A stretch of 64,000 bases of DNA from a virus, in IMG/VR virus record IMGVR_UViG_3300022752_000018, positions 62,001 through 126,000 of that record. One strand, written 5' to 3'. The notes below the pieces were generated by a model. That model was given only the letters and a program-made list of their open reading frames with translations, did no database searches and was not told the origin of the DNA. The position numbers and the translations under genes are program-made. Each line of letters opens with the position of its first letter. The first letter of the stretch is position 1. This document shows positions 42,044-51,107 of the stretch, in pieces.

Positions 42044-42345
42044 TGGCAGCAAATTATAAAAGTTCAAGTCCTTGGTATACTACTCCTGTAATAAAAGATA
42101 GGTTATCCATTCTTAATATTAGAACTATTATTGCAGAACCAGATGATTATTTGTATACAATAGAAAGTCAATATGCCTATAGGCCAGATTTATTGGCCTA
42201 TGATTTATATAGGGACTATAATTTATGGTGGGTATTCACACAAAGAAATTTAGATGTTATACAAGATCCTATTTTTGATTTTGTACCAGGAGTACAGATT
42301 TTTATACCAAAACCAGATATGTTAAGAAAATCGTTAGGAACGTAG
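42043..42345 (+). CDS. 53: Baseplate wedge protein gp53 (LysM-like, short form)
   Basis: A 100-residue protein with the gp53 layout: SPWYTTPVI near the start, YAYRPDLLAYDLYRDYNLWW (about 45-64, the YxxRPDLLAxxLYxxxxLWW hallmark) and FVPGVQIFIPKPDM, which corresponds to the LysM-like C-terminal strand-helix-strand (GxxIxIP). T4 gp53 is larger (196 residues); a short version is common in marine relatives. It joins wedges to the hub in T4. ATG overlaps the gp48 stop by one base and the next gene starts 1 bp after its stop. Confidence 0.82.
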   Translation: MAANYKSSSPWYTTPVIKDRLSILNIRTIIAEPDDYLYTIESQYAYRPDLLAYDLYRDYNLWWVFTQRNLDVIQDPIFDFVPGVQIFIPKPDMLRKSLGT

Positions 42346-42346
42346 T

Positions 42347-44860
42347 ATGGGTTTAAATTTTAAAAATATAGCTAAAGCAGCAGTAGCAACAGCAGCAGCA
42401 GGCGCAGCAGTCAAAGTACTTTCGGGCACTAATCCAGCAGCTGGAATACAATCTGCTATCAGCAGCATTGGAAATAGTGTAAACAATTTAGCAAGTAATT
42501 TAAACAGTTCAATCAATAACGCATTAAGTATCCCAGGGTTTTCAGGATTAAATTTAGCTAATCTAAATATATCTAGTTTTGATTTTAGTGCGGGAAATTT
42601 TATATCATTAATTAACCCAAATAACAGTGAAGAAGGTGAGATTGCCGTTTATGATCAAGATCCCCCATTTCCTAATGAACTTCACAATTATGCCAGTTAT
42701 AACTATATTTGGACATTGAGTGGATTGAGTAGAAATCATTTAAATTTTCCAGATGATAGTTATAGAAAAGGAATCTTAGGTCCTATTATTTTAAAATCAG
42801 GTTCAGGTGATCCAGATAATAGAATATCATTAGAAGATTATGCCAGCTCCGCAAATCCTAGTGGAAAATTTGAATATTTTATTGACAATGTTAGAATAAC
42901 TGGTGTAACTGGATTAGACAAGGTAACTGGTAATACCAACAGTACAGGAATAACGTTCAATGTAATTGAGCCTTACAGCATAGGATTATTCTTTGGGGCT
43001 ATAGAAACTTGTTCAAGACAATTAAAATATTCAAACTGGGTGGAGATGCCTTTATTATTAAGTTTAGAATTTACGGGACATGAGGATACACGTTTTCAAA
43101 ATGTTTTTCATACTGTACAAAAAAAGTATTTTCCCTTAAAAATCATGCAAATTCAAATGCGTGTAACCGAAAAAGGTGCTGTTTATGAATGTACGGCAGT
43201 ACCTTGGAATGAACGTGCTTATAGTAGACAAATTTCCACTATTAAAAGCGATGTTACTTGTACAGGAAGAACTGTACAAGAAATGTTACAAAAAGATGGT
43301 CCAAATAATTCTAGAAGTTTTCAAACAATTGTAAATGATTCATTGGCTAGTCAGGCTGTGGCCATGAGTCAAGGTAAGGAGCCCATAGTACCAGACAGAA
43401 TTTTAATATTGTTTCCTATAGAAACAGCAACTGGGACTGGTTCATACGGAGATATAGATTCTAGTAGTCCTGCTGGGGCAACAACATCCGGCCTCAATAA
43501 TAATAGTGACCAAGGTGTGGCAGAGAAATTAGGTGTTGAACTAGAAGGGATAAATTATGTTCAAAACACTAATATAAGCCCAATAGGCCTAGCAGATATG
43601 GGATTTATTGATCAGAAAAAAGCTGAAGCAGTGTTTGGCAAAGAAGGCACGGTTTATGATCCAGATAAAAAAGTTTTTGTTCGAGGTAATGTAACTATTT
43701 CTTCTAAAGAAGGCTTGGCAACATTCAAACAAGGACAAACAATACCTAATATTATAAATCAAATTATTTTAAGCAGTGATTATGGAAGGCAAGCATTAGA
43801 TCCAAATAATTTTGACGAACAAGGTTATATAAATTGGTGGAGAATTACCACACAAATGTACTTACTCGAAGGCGAAAATAATATGAGTCAAACAGGTAAG
43901 TATCCATTTTTAACAGTTTACAGAGTAATACCTCATAAGGTTCATCACAGTAGGTTCATGCAAACAGATCAAAAACCAAAAAGTGAAGAAGTTAAAAATA
44001 CAGTGGTTAAAAGATATGATTATCTATATACCAGTAAAAATATTGATATTTTAGATTTTCAAATTGATTTTAATGCTGGATTTTATACTTCTTTACCAGC
44101 AGATAGTGGAAGATTTAATAAGGATATTCAAACTAGGAATCAGACGGCCAGTGATGCTACCCCCAGTAAACCAATTATTGAAAATGGAAAATTATCTTCT
44201 CATCGCATAGATTCCAATGGTAATAAATATGATGCCTCATCAGAATATGCGTCTGGAATGCATGGTAATTATAGAGTAGGTGATACGTTGTCACAATTAG
44301 TACAAATTAGAAATGCAGAAATAGATATAGGGGCTAATCAAGGAGGTACTGCTGGTGAAGATCCAGGTAGAATTGCTGCAAGAAGTTTTCATAAGGCTAT
44401 AAATTCTATGGCAGAAATGTGTAATTTAAATATGAAAATTTTAGGAGATCCTTTTTATCTAGGTGATAGTGGTATGGGCAATTATACAGCTCCAGCGTCA
44501 AATGTACGAGGAGCAACTGCAGATAAGAGCATAAATTATCAAAGAGGCGAAGTTTATATAGAAGTTAATTTTAGAAATCCCATAGATATTAATCATTTAA
44601 CTGGTCATTACGATTTTCCTTCAGCAGAAACATTACCGGCTTTTAGTGGATTATATAGGGTAGGTACTGTAGAAAGCACTTTTAATAGAGGAACTTTCAC
44701 TCAAAGTCTACAATTACAACGTATGCAAAACCAACAGATTAAGGCTAGTCCAACATCTAGACCTGATACTGCTGCTGGTGATTTGAATAATAATTTCAAA
44801 CCAGGTGATTCAATAGATAGAGTTGAATATGAAGGTGACGAATCAGGTGAGTGGACCTAA
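42347..44860 (+). CDS. Baseplate hub candidate (gp27-like position, 837 aa)
   Basis: An 837-residue protein with an Ala-rich N-terminal helix, then KFEYFIDNVRITGVTG (about 177-192) and FNVIEPYSIGLFFGAIET. A further block is PLKIMQIQMRVTEKGAVYEC with TAVPWNERAYSR (about 264-298). This pairing of a barrel-like domain with a spike-attachment domain resembles the hub proteins that hold the spike (T4 gp27, Mu gp44), but no definite motif proves it. The C-terminal third (SFHKAINSMAEMCNLNMKIL, then GEVYIEVNFRNPIDI) fits a virion protein. It sits directly before gp5, its expected partner. Marine T4-like phages lack a recognisable gp27, so this is the likely analogue. Confidence 0.5.
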   Translation: MGLNFKNIAKAAVATAAAGAAVKVLSGTNPAAGIQSAISSIGNSVNNLASNLNSSINNALSIPGFSGLNLANLNISSFDFSAGNFISLINPNNSEEGEIAVYDQDPPFPNELHNYASYNYIWTLSGLSRNHLNFPDDSYRKGILGPIILKSGSGDPDNRISLEDYASSANPSGKFEYFIDNVRITGVTGLDKVTGNTNSTGITFNVIEPYSIGLFFGAIETCSRQLKYSNWVEMPLLLSLEFTGHEDTRFQNVFHTVQKKYFPLKIMQIQMRVTEKGAVYECTAVPWNERAYSRQISTIKSDVTCTGRTVQEMLQKDGPNNSRSFQTIVNDSLASQAVAMSQGKEPIVPDRILILFPIETATGTGSYGDIDSSSPAGATTSGLNNNSDQGVAEKLGVELEGINYVQNTNISPIGLADMGFIDQKKAEAVFGKEGTVYDPDKKVFVRGNVTISSKEGLATFKQGQTIPNIINQIILSSDYGRQALDPNNFDEQGYINWWRITTQMYLLEGENNMSQTGKYPFLTVYRVIPHKVHHSRFMQTDQKPKSEEVKNTVVKRYDYLYTSKNIDILDFQIDFNAGFYTSLPADSGRFNKDIQTRNQTASDATPSKPIIENGKLSSHRIDSNGNKYDASSEYASGMHGNYRVGDTLSQLVQIRNAEIDIGANQGGTAGEDPGRIAARSFHKAINSMAEMCNLNMKILGDPFYLGDSGMGNYTAPASNVRGATADKSINYQRGEVYIEVNFRNPIDINHLTGHYDFPSAETLPAFSGLYRVGTVESTFNRGTFTQSLQLQRMQNQQIKASPTSRPDTAAGDLNNNFKPGDSIDRVEYEGDESGEWT

Positions 44861-47034
44861 TGGCTACAGAAGATAGACCATCAATTGATTCTGGTAGTGT
44901 CTATAATGTGCCTCATTTGGCCATAGTACGTGGTCATCTAGATCCTAAATACATGGGGGCATTGGAGGTACAATTATTAAAACAAGTTGGTGGTGCCCCT
45001 AAGGCAGAAGGTGAAGTTTATCAAGTAAAATATGCCAGTCCATTTTGGGGGCAAACACACGAAGATTATAACTCTACAGAAAACACCTATGAAGGAACTC
45101 AAAAAAGTTATGGTATGTGGATGATACCACCTGATGTAGGCAGCACTGTAATAGTTATATTTGCTGAAGGTGATAGTAAACAAGGTTATTATATTGCCTG
45201 CGTACAGGATCTAGATATGAACTTTATGGTTCCCGGGTTTGCCGCAACTTCCTATGTTATAGAGGGAGAAGAAGAACGCGAACCAGTAGCGGAATATAAT
45301 AAAAAAGCAGATCAACCAATATTAAAAGATACTGCCAAGATGCCCAAACCTAGGCATATATATCAAACTCAATCCTTAAAAGATCAGGGTCTTATAAAAG
45401 ATGACACCAGGGGTATAACAACTAGTAGTGCCAAAAGAGAAATACCAAGTATGGTATTCGGTATCAGTACTCCTGGCCCAATTGATAAAGAAGGTCCTAC
45501 AGGTAAAATTGGTAAAACAAGACACGAAGCTCGTGGTTATACGCATAGCAGATTAGGTGGATCTAGTTTTGTCATGGATGATGGTGATGATAAATTTGAA
45601 CGCAAGACTACTCCGTCTGAAGGACCTCCAGAATATATTAATGTTGAAGATAGCTATGAAGGTGGATTAAAAAAAGTACCACATAACGAATTAATTAGAT
45701 TGAGGACTAGGACTGGCCATCAGATTTTATTACATAATAGTGAAGATTTAATTTATATAGTTAATAGTAGAGGTACGGCTTGGATTGAGATTACCAGTGA
45801 TGGAAAGATTGATATCTTTAGTGAAGATAATATTACTGCTAGAACTAAAAAAGATTTTAACTTATTCTGTGATCGTGATTTTAATTTAGAAGTGGGGAGA
45901 AATTATAATTTAAAAGTTCATGGTGAAATGCATACTAATATAGGTAAAGACCATGTACTTATAATTGATCGAGATCAAAAAATACATGTAAAACGTAGAA
46001 AAGACGAAACCATAGAAGAGGAATATCGTCAAACAGTCAACGATCATGTAAAAAAATATTTCGCTAAAGACTATACACATAATTTTGACCAAAGAGTAGA
46101 TATTAGAATTGCCAATGCTGCCAGCTTACATATTGGCAATGGGCCAGCTGAACCAGGATTTGCTCCTATGGAATCTACTAGACAAGAGCCCGAGGATCCT
46201 ATGAGCAGTGATGAATCTACATCTACTCCAGTGGAGGATGTCAATGGTCCTACTCCTGATCGTGTTGATATTTTTTTATATAAGGATCTACGTATAGCTA
46301 ATGTAGGTACTAATGTTGAACGTACCATAGATGGATATTTAAAAACTAAAGTAAAAGGTGCTGTTGATATAAACACAGACGCAGCTTGGAAACAAACTAA
46401 TAAAGGTGATGTTGATATTAAAGTTGGTGGTACTACTAAGATATCAACTGGAGGTGAAATGAACCTAAAAGCAGGTGGTGCTACAAAAATAAGTTCAGGT
46501 GGTGCTACAAATATCAAGTCTGATGGTAATAATAATTTTCAGTCTGGTGGAGGTACTAATATTAAAAGTGGTGGACAAATACTTTTAGGTGGTAGCAAGA
46601 TTCATTTGAATGGACCTAGTCCAGGTGGTGCTAGCAGTGCCAGCGATGCTAGTCAAGCAGCAATAGCCGAACTACCAGAAGAAGCTAGAAAAACAGCTAA
46701 GGCTACTATACCCTTATATTTAAAAACTCATAACTTGCCAGATTTAGAAGCACAAAATCAATGGGAATCCTTATCTAAATTAGATACCATATTACGTAGA
46801 GTTCCTACATATGAGCCTTATCCACATCATGAACATTTAGATCCTATAAAATTCAAACCTAAAAAAGAAGGTGAAAGCCCAGGTTTAGATAGGGACAGCG
46901 ATGAAAGATATAGACCAGCTGACGACCTAACCCCAACTGAAACACTCGCTGAACCTCCTGAATATTGGAGAAAATATACTACAGTTACAGACACTTTTGC
47001 CAAAATTAGGTTAGGAGAACCAGGTGATGCGTAA
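44860..47034 (+). CDS. 5: Baseplate central spike gp5 (no lysozyme domain seen)
   Basis: The start is ATG 44860 (TAATG overlap), not the in-frame GTG at 44851. The N-terminal 130 residues form the OB-fold hub domain (AIVRGHLDPKYMGALEVQLL, then PPDVGSTVIVIFAEGD, QGYYIACVQD), as in gp5/VgrG. The middle (LRTRTGHQILLHNSEDLIYI, then ITSDGKIDIFSEDNI) and alternating-strand segment (DFNLFCDRDFNLEVGRNYNL) build the triple beta-helix. Short GG-x-TKIS-type repeats (about 520-590) form the needle tip. Unlike T4 gp5, no glycosidase block is seen between OB domain and helix. The 724-residue length exceeds T4 gp5 (575). The C-terminal 120 residues (ELPEEARKTAKATIPLYLK) are unrelated to T4. gp25 overlaps the end by 8 bp. 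Confidence 0.85.
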   Translation: MATEDRPSIDSGSVYNVPHLAIVRGHLDPKYMGALEVQLLKQVGGAPKAEGEVYQVKYASPFWGQTHEDYNSTENTYEGTQKSYGMWMIPPDVGSTVIVIFAEGDSKQGYYIACVQDLDMNFMVPGFAATSYVIEGEEEREPVAEYNKKADQPILKDTAKMPKPRHIYQTQSLKDQGLIKDDTRGITTSSAKREIPSMVFGISTPGPIDKEGPTGKIGKTRHEARGYTHSRLGGSSFVMDDGDDKFERKTTPSEGPPEYINVEDSYEGGLKKVPHNELIRLRTRTGHQILLHNSEDLIYIVNSRGTAWIEITSDGKIDIFSEDNITARTKKDFNLFCDRDFNLEVGRNYNLKVHGEMHTNIGKDHVLIIDRDQKIHVKRRKDETIEEEYRQTVNDHVKKYFAKDYTHNFDQRVDIRIANAASLHIGNGPAEPGFAPMESTRQEPEDPMSSDESTSTPVEDVNGPTPDRVDIFLYKDLRIANVGTNVERTIDGYLKTKVKGAVDINTDAAWKQTNKGDVDIKVGGTTKISTGGEMNLKAGGATKISSGGATNIKSDGNNNFQSGGGTNIKSGGQILLGGSKIHLNGPSPGGASSASDASQAAIAELPEEARKTAKATIPLYLKTHNLPDLEAQNQWESLSKLDTILRRVPTYEPYPHHEHLDPIKFKPKKEGESPGLDRDSDERYRPADDLTPTETLAEPPEYWRKYTTVTDTFAKIRLGEPGDA

Positions 47035-47467
47035 TAAAAGTTTATATCAAAAAATAGTAGTAAAAGGTAATCAGTCAAAAGAACAAATCCCTTTACCTAG
47101 GACTTATAAAGGATTCAGCACGATTAATACTGAAAGTGAAAATTTTAAATTATTTGATCTTAATTTAATAAAACAGGATTTGATCAACCATTTTCATATA
47201 AAACAAGGAGAAAAATTGGGGAATCCTACATTTGGTACTATTATTTGGGATCTTTTATTCGAACCATTAACTACAGATCTTAAAGAGCTGGTTATTAAAG
47301 ATGTTGAACGAATTTTTAATTATGATCCTAGAATAACTGCCCAAAATATAGTTATAACTGCCTATGAATCAGGTCTACAAGTTGAATGTGAATTAACTTA
47401 TTTGCCCTATAACATATCAGAAGTACTAAAATTTAAATTCGATGAAAAAATAGGATTAATTGGTTAA
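47027..47467 (+). CDS. 25: Baseplate wedge protein gp25
   Basis: The gp25 lysozyme-like-fold family, universal in contractile tails, organises the wedge and sheath initiation. The diagnostic segments are LNLIKQDLINHFHIKQGEKL, GNPTFGTIIWDLLFEP (about 65-80) and VIKDVERIFNYDPRI. The catalytic acid arrangement of true lysozymes is not implied. GTG at 47024 is in frame but ATG 47027 with upstream AGGAG is chosen. Length 146 residues (T4 gp25: 132). It overlaps the end of gp5; a 46-bp gap with a late-like box follows. Confidence 0.93.
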   Translation: MRNKSLYQKIVVKGNQSKEQIPLPRTYKGFSTINTESENFKLFDLNLIKQDLINHFHIKQGEKLGNPTFGTIIWDLLFEPLTTDLKELVIKDVERIFNYDPRITAQNIVITAYESGLQVECELTYLPYNISEVLKFKFDEKIGLIG

Positions 47468-47487
47468 GTTAGTAGTTAATTACCGAA

Positions 47488-47495
47488 AATAAATA
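47488..47495 (+). promoter_or_regulatory. Late promoter-like box AATAAATA before gp6
   Basis: The plus strand reads AATAAATA, 18 bp before the gp6 ATG, with an AAGGA ribosome site between. It would give gp6 and the giant downstream gene a second late start within the baseplate operon. Confidence 0.55.
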
Positions 47496-47513
47496 TTTCA
47501 TTAAGGATAAAAC

Positions 47514-50500
47514 ATGTCATCAACAGATAGACAAAATAGATTACTAGTAGCTGAGGATTGGCGTAAGATATATCAGAGTTTTAGAAACGCAGATTTCCAA
47601 AGTTATGATTTTGAAAATCTACGTAGGGTAATGATTGACTATCTTAGACAAAATTATCCAGAAGATTTTAATGATTATATAGAAAGCAGCGAATATCTAG
47701 CATTAATTGATATGATTGCTTTTTTAGGACAAAGCTATGCCTATAGAGTAGATTTAAACGCAAGAGAAAACTTTTTAGAATTAGCAGAACGTAGAGAAAG
47801 TGTGCTAAGGTTAGCACGTACACTTAGTTACAATGCCAAACGTAATCAAGCTGGGAATGGACTCTTAAAATGGCAAAGTATTACCACAAGCCAATCTATT
47901 TTAGATGGCAATGGAAGAAACCTAGCAGGCCAAGAAATATTATGGAATGACCCCAGTAATAATCAATGGTTTGATCAATTCATAAGAGTATTAAATGCCG
48001 CCATGCCCATTAGTGCTCAATTTGGCACTCCAAATAATAAGGGAATAATCTACAATATCCCCACTGAACAATATACTATACAAACTACAAATAATACTAT
48101 TCCCGTTTATTCTTTTAATAAAACTATAGATAGTAGAGCCATGTCTTTTGAAATCACCAGCACTATTATAAAAGATAATCAAGATATTGCTGAAGATCCA
48201 CCATTAGGTGGCAAAAATCTAAGTTTTATCTATAGAGATGATGGAAAGGGCAGTGCCAGTCCAGCTAACGGATTCTTTAGTCATTTTAGACAAGGTACTT
48301 TACAAACAGGAACTTTTAGCATACCTCAACCTAGTAACAACGAAATAATTGATATTGATTCAAATAATATCAATGATACAGATGTATGGCTGTACAAATT
48401 AGATTCAAGAGGTGTTGAGTCTGAATATTGGATAGCAGTGCCTAATTTTGAAGCTAATAATGTAATTTATAATAGTCTTAACAAAAAAATTAGGAACATT
48501 TATAATATCATAACACGAGTAGATGATAGGATCAGCATTGCTTTTAGTGATGGATTATTTGGAAACTTGCCTCTAGGTAGTTTCAGGATATATTATAGAG
48601 TTAGTAATGGATTAAACTATACTATAAATCCTAGAGATATGCGTAGTGTGAATTTAGAGATACCATATATTTCTAATACAGGTCAGATAGAATTACTTAG
48701 TATATCTATGAATTTACAGACATCTGTGAGCAATAGTGCTTCAACAGAATCTAATCAACAAATAAAACAAAAAGCTCCCGGAACATATTATACTCAAAAT
48801 AGAATGATTACAGCAGAAGACTATAATCTTAGTCCATTAGCTGTAAATCAAGATGTATTAAAAGTTAAATCAGTGAATAGAACTAGTAGTGGTATTAGTA
48901 GATATTTTGATCTTACTGATCCTACAGGCAAATACAGTAATATAAATTTATTTTCAGATGATGGTGTTGCTTACAAAGAAGAATATGAGGATATTTTTAA
49001 ATTTTCTTATAATACTACTGTTGAAATTGAAGGAATAATCAATAATAAAATATTAGATTCGTTAAGAGACATAGGATTACGTAATTTTTTCTATGATAAA
49101 TTTAGTAGAATTAGTATAGGTGCTGATTTGATTTATAAATGGAACAAAGTAACTGTAAGTGTAAATGAATCTACAGGTTATCTAACAGATGCAAGTAATT
49201 CCAAGGTAGGGTATGATGTTACTACTATATTAAAAAATTTAGAAATTGGAACAATTTTAAAATTTGTAGCTCCATCTGGAAAATACTTTATTAAAGACAG
49301 TAATAATGATCTGATAACAACTTCGGAAAATACACCTAATGCCACAACTTATCTTTGGGCCAAAATTATATCAATCTCAAATAACGGGATTAATTTGTTG
49401 AATGATGGTAGCGGACCAGTAAAAATAACTACAGAAATACCAACCGGTGCTATTTTAGATCAAATCATACCACAATGGACTACTAATTTAAGTAGTAGTA
49501 TAATTACTACCATGGTTAATCTTATTTTTACAAATAAGCCATTTGGTTTAAGGTATGACCTAACTGAGAAATCATGGAAAATAGTTTTTGAAAATGATTT
49601 AAATTTAATCAGCAACTTTAATATTGGTAAAGCTGGTGATAATACTAATCAAAGATTAGATGCTAGTTGGTTATTATTATTCACAACTGATACAGAAGTA
49701 TATACTGTAAAATATAGAAAATTAAGGTATGTTTTTGAAAGTGATAAGAAAATAAGATTCTATTTAGACAATACCAAAAAAATATTTGATGTAAAATCTG
49801 GTATTGTAGTCAAGGATAAAATTAAAATTTTAGGTATTAATAATAAACCAAATACAACTAATTTTTTTACCTATGATTTAGATTGGCAAATTCATAATGA
49901 GTTTGTGGGTACTGATGGTTATGTTGATACTAAAAAACTTGAAATAACATTTAATGATAGTAATGATGATGGCATAGTAGATGATCCAGATATTTTTGAT
50001 ATATTAACTGTGCCCTCATACTCAATATGGAACTCTAATACAACATATTCAAAAGGATCTTTTGTTTTATACAGTAATAGAATTTATGAATCACTAGTAA
50101 ATGATAATTTTAATAATGAACCATTAATAAAAAATGGTGTAAATTTAGCTTTGAATAATTTTTATTGGCGTATTAATTATGGAAATTATGTAATATTAGA
50201 AAAATATGAAACTAGCACTGGTATAACAGATTATAGATACATCCCAAACAATAATATTGTTAAGATTGTAGGTTTAGAATCTGATGGATTATACGATTAT
50301 AATCGTTTAGGATTGACAAAAGATCAATATTATTATTTTTCCGATACTAATTTATTGGCCAAACGGAGTTATAATGAAAGTAGATGGATTTATAATTTAG
50401 ATTATAAAGTTTTTATAGGTAGATCAAATCTAAAATTTCAATATATTCATAATGCTGATTATGAATCTAGAATAGATCCAGGTCATGTTAACATAATGGA

Positions 50501-51107
50501 CATATATGTATTATCTAGGAATTATGATATAGAATATAGAAGATGGATTGCCGGTGCTATAGAAAATGAACCTTTACCACCCAGTAGTGATCAGCTAAGT
50601 TTAATCATGGCACCAATGCTAAATCCAATAAAAGCTATGAGTGATGAAATTATCTATCATCCTACTAGGTATAAAATTTTATTTGGCATTAGGGCTAATC
50701 CAAACTTACGTGCTAGTTTTAAAGTTATTAAAAATCTAGATCAAACACTAAGTGATAATGAAGTAAGAGCTAGAGTTTTAGCAGCAATAAATGAATTCTT
50801 TGTAATTGAAAATTGGGATTTTGGTGACACTTTTTACTTTAGTGAATTAGTTGCCTATATAATGAATAGAACAGCACCCTATATTTTAAATATTGTAATT
50901 GTACCAAGGCAAGCTAATTTGAATTTTGGAAGTTTATTTGAGATTAAAAGTGAAAGTGATGAAGTTTTTATAAATGGAGCTACCACTGAAGATATTGAAA
51001 TAGTAGATTCATTAACTTCAAGTAATTTATCTGCTCGAGGTTCAATTAATACTACTACTAACATAGTTAGTAGACAAAATATTACCAGTAGTCAAGGAAG
51101 ATATTAA
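47514..51107 (+). CDS. 6: Baseplate wedge protein gp6, enlarged (1,197 aa)
   Basis: The N-terminal 150 residues match T4-type gp6: DFQSYDFENLRRVMIDYLRQ (about 27-46), SSEYLALIDMIAFLGQSYAY, RVDLNARENFLELAERRESV. The J-like core returns in the middle (IAFSDGLFGNLPLGSFRIYY about 343-362; KAPGTYYTQNRMITAEDYN about 419-437) and at the end (FKVIKNLDQTLSDNEVRARV, VIENWDFGDTFYFSELVAYI). T4 gp6 has 660 residues. About 500 extra residues (about 460-980) are inserted before the final domain, with one carbohydrate-binding-like SIWNSNTTYSKGSFVLYS segment (about 840). gp6 dimers link neighbouring wedges. The downstream gene starts in its stop (TAATG). Confidence 0.88.
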   Translation: MSSTDRQNRLLVAEDWRKIYQSFRNADFQSYDFENLRRVMIDYLRQNYPEDFNDYIESSEYLALIDMIAFLGQSYAYRVDLNARENFLELAERRESVLRLARTLSYNAKRNQAGNGLLKWQSITTSQSILDGNGRNLAGQEILWNDPSNNQWFDQFIRVLNAAMPISAQFGTPNNKGIIYNIPTEQYTIQTTNNTIPVYSFNKTIDSRAMSFEITSTIIKDNQDIAEDPPLGGKNLSFIYRDDGKGSASPANGFFSHFRQGTLQTGTFSIPQPSNNEIIDIDSNNINDTDVWLYKLDSRGVESEYWIAVPNFEANNVIYNSLNKKIRNIYNIITRVDDRISIAFSDGLFGNLPLGSFRIYYRVSNGLNYTINPRDMRSVNLEIPYISNTGQIELLSISMNLQTSVSNSASTESNQQIKQKAPGTYYTQNRMITAEDYNLSPLAVNQDVLKVKSVNRTSSGISRYFDLTDPTGKYSNINLFSDDGVAYKEEYEDIFKFSYNTTVEIEGIINNKILDSLRDIGLRNFFYDKFSRISIGADLIYKWNKVTVSVNESTGYLTDASNSKVGYDVTTILKNLEIGTILKFVAPSGKYFIKDSNNDLITTSENTPNATTYLWAKIISISNNGINLLNDGSGPVKITTEIPTGAILDQIIPQWTTNLSSSIITTMVNLIFTNKPFGLRYDLTEKSWKIVFENDLNLISNFNIGKAGDNTNQRLDASWLLLFTTDTEVYTVKYRKLRYVFESDKKIRFYLDNTKKIFDVKSGIVVKDKIKILGINNKPNTTNFFTYDLDWQIHNEFVGTDGYVDTKKLEITFNDSNDDGIVDDPDIFDILTVPSYSIWNSNTTYSKGSFVLYSNRIYESLVNDNFNNEPLIKNGVNLALNNFYWRINYGNYVILEKYETSTGITDYRYIPNNNIVKIVGLESDGLYDYNRLGLTKDQYYYFSDTNLLAKRSYNESRWIYNLDYKVFIGRSNLKFQYIHNADYESRIDPGHVNIMDIYVLSRNYDIEYRRWIAGAIENEPLPPSSDQLSLIMAPMLNPIKAMSDEIIYHPTRYKILFGIRANPNLRASFKVIKNLDQTLSDNEVRARVLAAINEFFVIENWDFGDTFYFSELVAYIMNRTAPYILNIVIVPRQANLNFGSLFEIKSESDEVFINGATTEDIEIVDSLTSSNLSARGSINTTTNIVSRQNITSSQGRY

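Noticed and set aside
44977-47078. Minus-strand frames of 60-150 residues opposite gp5
   Set aside because: They overlap a strongly supported gene over their whole length, have no ribosome site, and the 148-residue one mirrors the beta-helix repeats.
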